9,862 bases of DNA from Anaerolinea sp. (GTDB taxonomy: Bacteria; Chloroflexota; Anaerolineae; Anaerolineales; Anaerolineaceae). Below, in pieces: positions 6,265 through 9,862 of the stretch (its first letter is position 1; each line of letters starts with the position of its first letter). The translations under genes and the position numbers were made by a program. The notes beneath the pieces were generated by a model. It worked only from the letters and a program-made list of their open reading frames with translations, ran no database searches and was not told the origin of the DNA. The stretch covers positions 1 to 9,862 of the forward strand of contig PNNU01000089.1 of assembly GCA_013824385.1 (NCBI GenBank), written 5' to 3'.

Positions 6265-7497
6265 ATGACAACTGCAAAAAATCCTTCGGTAAAAATAGGC
6301 TTGGTTCTGCTTGCTTATATCGCCTTCATCGCGTTAGGAATGCCTGACGGGCTTCTGGGCGTCGGTTGGCCTTCGATGCGAGCTGGTTTTCATGTTCCCC
6401 TTGACGCTCTCGGCTTTTTTATGGTGGCTGGTACCGTGGGCTACCTCAGCGCAAGTTTTGCTTCGGGCTTTTTGCTGCGTAAAATGGGTGTGGGCGGGTT
6501 GCTCGCTGCTTCTTGCGGATTAACAGGCCTGGCGTTGCTCAGCTATACCATCGTCCCAGCTTGGTGGATCATGGTTCTCCTTGGCCTGTTGGGTGGTCTG
6601 GGTGCAGGCGCCATTGATGCAGGGCTGAACACTTATGTCGCAGCCAATTTCACTGAAGGCTTGATGCAGTGGCTGCATGCCAGCTACGGTATTGGTGTGA
6701 CCCTAGGCCCTATCATCATGACCTTTGGTTTGGCCTCATTTAATACCTGGCACTTTGGCTACCGCATAGTCGCCATTTTTCAGATTATCCTGGCTATCAC
6801 CTTCTTCATTTCCATGAAAATGTGGGGACCAAAAACCAAACAAAACGATTCAAAAGAAGAAAAGAAGATCACGGAATATAAAACCTCTTATAAAGAAACC
6901 TTGCAGCAGCCCGAAGTTTGGTTGAGTATGCTGCTGTTTGTGCTCTATGTGGGCGCCGAAATGGGGTTGGGCGCCTGGGCTTACTCCTTCTTAACCGAAG
7001 GACGCGGAATCGCCACCAAAACAGCCGGTTTTTGGGCGGGCAGTTTTTACGCCTTGTTCACTGTTGGACGTATTTTGGCCGGCATTTATGCCAAGCGTTT
7101 GGGCGTCAATAAAACCATCCTGATTGGTACCGTTGTCGCAATCCTCGGTGCAGTCATGTTGTGGTGGAACCCCGCTCCCATCGTTAGCCTGATTGGGGTC
7201 GTGGTCATCGGTTTTGCCATCGCTCCGATCTTCCCAGCACTGATGTCTGGCACCAGCTCGCGCGTCAGCCCAAAATTTGCCGCCAACACGATTGGGTTTC
7301 AAATGATGTCAGCAGGCATCGGCGGCGCACTCCTGCCTTCCCTTATGGGTGTTTTCGCCCGGCGTATCTCGCTTGAAATCATCCCTGTCTTCTTATTTGC
7401 ACTACTTGTGGCGCTTTTTGCAGTATATTTAATATCAATGAAACGTACCAAACAATTGAACCTGACACAAATTGCAGAAATACAGCCTGCAGATTAG
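6265..7497 (+). CDS. MFS transporter, fucose-permease-like
   Basis: A 410-residue integral membrane protein with about 12 hydrophobic segments. The two halves are joined by a charged cytoplasmic loop rich in Lys/Glu (about residues 185-215). Signature stretches include GMPDGLLGVGWPSMR near the start, GAGAIDAGLN (113-122) followed by WLHASYGIGVTLGP, and AGIYAKRLGVNKT as the motif-A equivalent of the second half. The DR of classical motif A in the first half is replaced by GFLLRKMG. This set is typical of the fucose permease-like branch that imports sugars by proton symport; substrate not determined. An ATG at 6250 is in frame, but GAGGGA (6252-6257) lies seven bases before 6265, which is therefore preferred. 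Two promoters and a LacI-type operator precede it. The next gene follows after 10 bases and its ribosome site overlaps this stop codon. Confidence 0.88.
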   Translation: MTTAKNPSVKIGLVLLAYIAFIALGMPDGLLGVGWPSMRAGFHVPLDALGFFMVAGTVGYLSASFASGFLLRKMGVGGLLAASCGLTGLALLSYTIVPAWWIMVLLGLLGGLGAGAIDAGLNTYVAANFTEGLMQWLHASYGIGVTLGPIIMTFGLASFNTWHFGYRIVAIFQIILAITFFISMKMWGPKTKQNDSKEEKKITEYKTSYKETLQQPEVWLSMLLFVLYVGAEMGLGAWAYSFLTEGRGIATKTAGFWAGSFYALFTVGRILAGIYAKRLGVNKTILIGTVVAILGAVMLWWNPAPIVSLIGVVVIGFAIAPIFPALMSGTSSRVSPKFAANTIGFQMMSAGIGGALLPSLMGVFARRISLEIIPVFLFALLVALFAVYLISMKRTKQLNLTQIAEIQPAD

Positions 7498-7507
7498 GAA
7501 ACACATA

Positions 7508-8005
7508 ATGGACCAGCCTTCATCTGGAATAATCAAGCGGATTGCACTTTCACTCATAATTCTGCTGACATTATTAGGATGCAGGCTGGTTTCTTATTTA
7601 AACCCTGCCTCCCCTACTCCCACCCCGACACAAACACCAACCCCTGAAAATTGCTTTTGGAACTGGGCTTACGGGGAAGGATCCACAGAATTTGACGATA
7701 CCATCACTCAAAAATTGGCTTCAGATAACATTCAAGCTGTTGTAAAAAGTTCCAGCTATGGTGAAATCTATAGCTGCGATCAAACGTTTCATCCAAAGGA
7801 CTTGGATATCAAGGTGGAAATCAAAGTGGATAACCTGGCTGATCAAGAGCTTCTCACTAAAACATCTGAACTGGTGTTTACCCTTTTACGAAATAATCTA
7901 TCCATCAGCAATATTAACAACCTGGGGAATGTAAATCTGACCTTTATTACTCCTGATGGTAATAATTGTTTTTGGAACGCAGCTCAAAATCAATGTGCTG
8001 AATGA
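7508..8005 (+). CDS. Small lipoprotein of unknown function with duplicated CFWN motif
   Basis: I do not recognise this 165-residue protein. It has a signal peptide with lipobox LLGC (lipidated Cys25) and a Thr/Pro linker (about 36-46). A compact domain follows, opening with NCFWNWAYG (48-56) and closing with NCFWNAAQNQC (153-163). The motif NCFWN thus marks both ends. Four Cys (49, 90, 154, 163) could form two disulfides outside the cell. The middle alternates charged and hydrophobic residues (DIKVEIKVDN, then VFTLLRNN), as in a small alpha/beta fold. AGGAA (7496-7500) lies over the stop of the MFS gene, so translation is probably coupled and the product may assist the transporter. An upstream in-frame ATG at 7472 lies within the MFS gene and would disrupt the signal peptide. 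No function is assigned. Confidence 0.82.
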   Translation: MDQPSSGIIKRIALSLIILLTLLGCRLVSYLNPASPTPTPTQTPTPENCFWNWAYGEGSTEFDDTITQKLASDNIQAVVKSSSYGEIYSCDQTFHPKDLDIKVEIKVDNLADQELLTKTSELVFTLLRNNLSISNINNLGNVNLTFITPDGNNCFWNAAQNQCAE

Positions 8006-8015
8006 TGATCATTTC

Positions 8016-8047
8016 AGTCCCCCGCGGTTTATAAACTGCTGGGGACT
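8016..8047 (+). terminator. 3' hairpin after the lipoprotein gene
   Basis: AGTCCCC (8016-8022) pairs with GGGGACT (8041-8047). One mismatch follows, then GCGGTTT (8024-8030) pairs with AAACTGC (8033-8039), including one G-T wobble. The stem starts 10 bases after the stop and is followed only by ATCTATTTCCC, so it may protect the 3' end or be a weak first terminator. Confidence 0.5.
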
Positions 8048-8066
8048 ATCTATTTCCCTTGTATAC

Positions 8067-8100
8067 AAAACCTCCGCAGCTTTCAAGCTGCGGAGGTTTT
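8067..8100. terminator. Strong bidirectional terminator
   Basis: AAAACCTCCGCAGCTT (8067-8082) is perfectly complementary to AAGCTGCGGAGGTTTT (8085-8100), a 16-bp pairing with the tip as loop. It is GC-rich in the middle with A runs on the 5' side and T runs on the 3' side, so it reads as an intrinsic terminator on both strands. It sits between the convergent lipoprotein and SPFH genes. Confidence 0.92.
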
Positions 8101-8108
8101 TCATTATT

Positions 8109-9862
8109 TTAAGCTTTGTCAGCCGGTTTGTCAGTCGGTTTTTCAACTGGCTTGTCTGCCGGTTTTTCAGCCGCGGGGGTATCTCCACCTGGAGTCGCAT
8201 CGAACGCTTTCATGCTTTTGCGAATATCATTGCGCAGCGCTTCGGCGTCCTTGCTGCGCTCCTTGGTGGTTTCACCGGTCACAGCCAGGTTCAGCTTGTC
8301 TGAAAGCAGCAGGGTCAAGAGACCTTCCATGACGCTGCCATTGGATGATCCGCCTTCGCCGTTGTTGCCGCTGATCACCACCCGTGGAACCACATCCACA
8401 CGGGATTGTTGTACAGCTTCAGCAAAACGGTTCATCACCTGCTGGGTCACCTGGAACTGCGGTCCGCCGTAGGCAGCGACCTGTTCTTCAGTGGCGATAG
8501 CCTGGGCAATACCGGTACGGGCGATACGCTCGGCATCCGCTGCGGCCAGCGTTTTAATCTGGGCAGCCTGCTGCAGGGCGCGCTGGTATTCAGCTTTACC
8601 CTGGTTGGATTGCACCGTAATACTCAACTCTGATTCGGTGATACTGCGCTGCTGCTCGGTCCGCGCCTGCGCTTCACGCAATTCACGTTCTTTGACGGCC
8701 GCTGTTTGCTGTTTCTGATAGGTTTCGATCTGCTCCACAGCAATCTGGCGCGAACGCAGTTGATTCAGGATGATCTCGATTTGTTTATCTTCACCATTCG
8801 TTGTTGGCGTACCAATCAGTACTTCTTCCAGCTCAAGGTTGTAATGCGCGAATTTGTCTTTCATTTCCTTGCTGGAAATATTCTGGATTTCGTTACGTTC
8901 CTGGATCAGTTGGATGAGTGTACGCGTCTGACCAACGTTCTTGAAATAGGCCGAAACCATTGGATCAAGAGTCTGTTCAACCAACTTTTTAACATCACCA
9001 AATCGCTGCACCACCAGCGGTGCCTTTTTATAGTCAATGTGGATCACGACTGAAAGCGGCAGAGAAGGCTCAAAAGCATCTCTGGTAATCAAAGATACTT
9101 CTGTGAGATTTTCATCAAAGTGATGAGAACCCACTTCACTTTTAATCCATTTGAGGATGATGTTGGTGGTCGGAACAGGAACTACTTTACCAGCATAAGT
9201 GTTGAAGGCATACTTGCCTGGCAGCAAAGGTTCACTCCATACACCGCGATTGCCAGAACCAACCAGTTCGCCATGTCGGTAATCTGTGCCTGAGAGATCA
9301 ACACCTACACCGCCTGTATACGAGACGACGACACCCACAAAACCAACCTCGATCACCGTTTTTGGAATCATTTCAACGGTGGCAAACAAGCGGTTGAGAT
9401 AGTAGGTGCCTTCAACCAAAACCTGGAGCTGACGTCCGCGCAAGCCATGAGCGGCGATGAAGCGGTCAGGCATTTGGAAGTTGTTGTGATAGGTCAGCGC
9501 GTCATTGACATCAGTGCCCACCACCGGAGCAATGATCTCACCGGAAGCCAGAGAGGGGCCATCATGCACGGTGACCACACCCAACTGATCATCAGAATCT
9601 TTGATGACCACAGGGGTGAAACCTTTACGCTCGGCGATCACGGCGCGCATACTCTGGATGACATTCTGGTCTTCACGGCTGAGCGGCATGTAATACACCT
9701 GCTCTTCAGTGATGACCACGAACATGGCCAGGTTGATGGCGTAGGTACCTTCACGCAAGATCTGACGCTGCGGACCGCGCTGCCCGCCGTTATTCAAAAA
9801 TGCGGCTACATCTTGAAAATCATTGGCCGTGACATTGGTCGCCAATACCTGCATGGCAGAAA
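8109..9862 (-). CDS. SPFH/flotillin-like membrane-scaffold protein, probably 5' partial
   Basis: The minus-strand frame stays open to the window edge. An ATG at 9854 gives 581 residues, but no ribosome site is visible and no transmembrane or hairpin anchor appears after it. The real N-terminus, likely with a membrane anchor, probably lies outside. Numbered from that Met, a QxLxEGTYxxN motif occurs at 29-41 and again at 142-154, with a related EPLLPGKYAFN at 208-218. A Band 7/SPFH domain follows (about 205-350; VPTTNIILKW, VVIHIDYKK). Residues about 355-455 are a long Gln/Glu/Arg/Ala-rich coiled coil. Next comes AYGGPQFQVTQQVMNRFAE and VDVVPRVVISG, typical of flotillin-like proteins, and a KP-rich tail. 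Such proteins oligomerise on membranes and organise microdomains or protease access. No NfeD or protease partner is in the window. Confidence 0.85.
   Translation of the reverse strand, partial: SAMQVLATNVTANDFQDVAAFLNNGGQRGPQRQILREGTYAINLAMFVVITEEQVYYMPLSREDQNVIQSMRAVIAERKGFTPVVIKDSDDQLGVVTVHDGPSLASGEIIAPVVGTDVNDALTYHNNFQMPDRFIAAHGLRGRQLQVLVEGTYYLNRLFATVEMIPKTVIEVGFVGVVVSYTGGVGVDLSGTDYRHGELVGSGNRGVWSEPLLPGKYAFNTYAGKVVPVPTTNIILKWIKSEVGSHHFDENLTEVSLITRDAFEPSLPLSVVIHIDYKKAPLVVQRFGDVKKLVEQTLDPMVSAYFKNVGQTRTLIQLIQERNEIQNISSKEMKDKFAHYNLELEEVLIGTPTTNGEDKQIEIILNQLRSRQIAVEQIETYQKQQTAAVKERELREAQARTEQQRSITESELSITVQSNQGKAEYQRALQQAAQIKTLAAADAERIARTGIAQAIATEEQVAAYGGPQFQVTQQVMNRFAEAVQQSRVDVVPRVVISGNNGEGGSSNGSVMEGLLTLLLSDKLNLAVTGETTKERSKDAEALRNDIRKSMKAFDATPGGDTPAAEKPADKPVEKPTDKPADKA
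8112..8171 (-). repeat. 12-base tandem units coding the KP-rich tail
   Basis: Five in-frame 12-base units at the 3' end of the SPFH gene encode AEKP-ADKP-VEKP-TDKP-ADKA. Units differ by several bases but keep the reading frame. The tail is charged, flexible and probably exposed; unit number may vary between strains. Confidence 0.7.

Noticed and set aside
8109..9862. Several plus-strand frames opposite the SPFH gene
   Set aside because: They are antisense to a well-supported coding sequence and show no domain or ribosome site.

Overview
The window looks like a stretch of a bacterial chromosome from the Chloroflexota, most likely the Anaerolineae. The evidence is indirect: several lipoproteins carry Thr/Pro-rich linkers after the lipidated Cys, base composition is moderate, and the SPFH protein and anti-sigma/ABC operon are of a style common there. 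No rRNA, tRNA or marker gene is present, so the assignment is an inference.

Region 1 (1-3250, + strand) is an ABC exporter operon. It holds a 5'-truncated gene whose visible start encodes a C-x2-C zinc-finger remnant of anti-sigma (zf-HC2) type followed by membrane segments, two further polytopic membrane subunits, and one ATPase with all canonical motifs. All three membrane proteins share an ABC-2-like loop motif. The genes are tightly spaced and end in a 14-bp hairpin terminator.

Region 2 (3251-3512) is non-coding. It holds a REP-like palindrome with a G-rich tail, lying between two imperfect copies of a longer direct repeat.

Region 3 (3513-5936, + strand) carries two secreted lipoprotein glycoside hydrolases. 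One is a GH18 enzyme of the YaaH/SleL-like branch. The other is a GH10 (xylanase family) protein that keeps both catalytic glutamates but has lost most of the sugar-binding residues typical of xylanases. This block is visibly more AT-rich than the operons around it.

Region 4 (5937-8005, + strand) starts with a control region of two perfect palindromes of LacI/GalR-family style, 101 bp centre to centre, and two good sigma-70-like promoters. It drives a 12-TM MFS transporter of fucose-permease-like type, coupled to a small lipoprotein of unknown function. No LacI-type regulator lies in the window.

Region 5 (8006-9862) is a convergent junction with two hairpins, the second a strong bidirectional terminator. 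On the minus strand follows a large SPFH/flotillin-like protein with an internal duplication, a long coiled coil and a KP-repeat tail. It runs open to the window edge.

Taken together, regions 3 and 4 suggest surface hydrolysis of a polysaccharide and sugar uptake, but the shared function is inferred from proximity only. I found no clear defence system, CRISPR array, prophage or IS element. The most unusual items are the divergent GH10, the anti-sigma-type finger on an ABC membrane subunit, and the double-operator control region.
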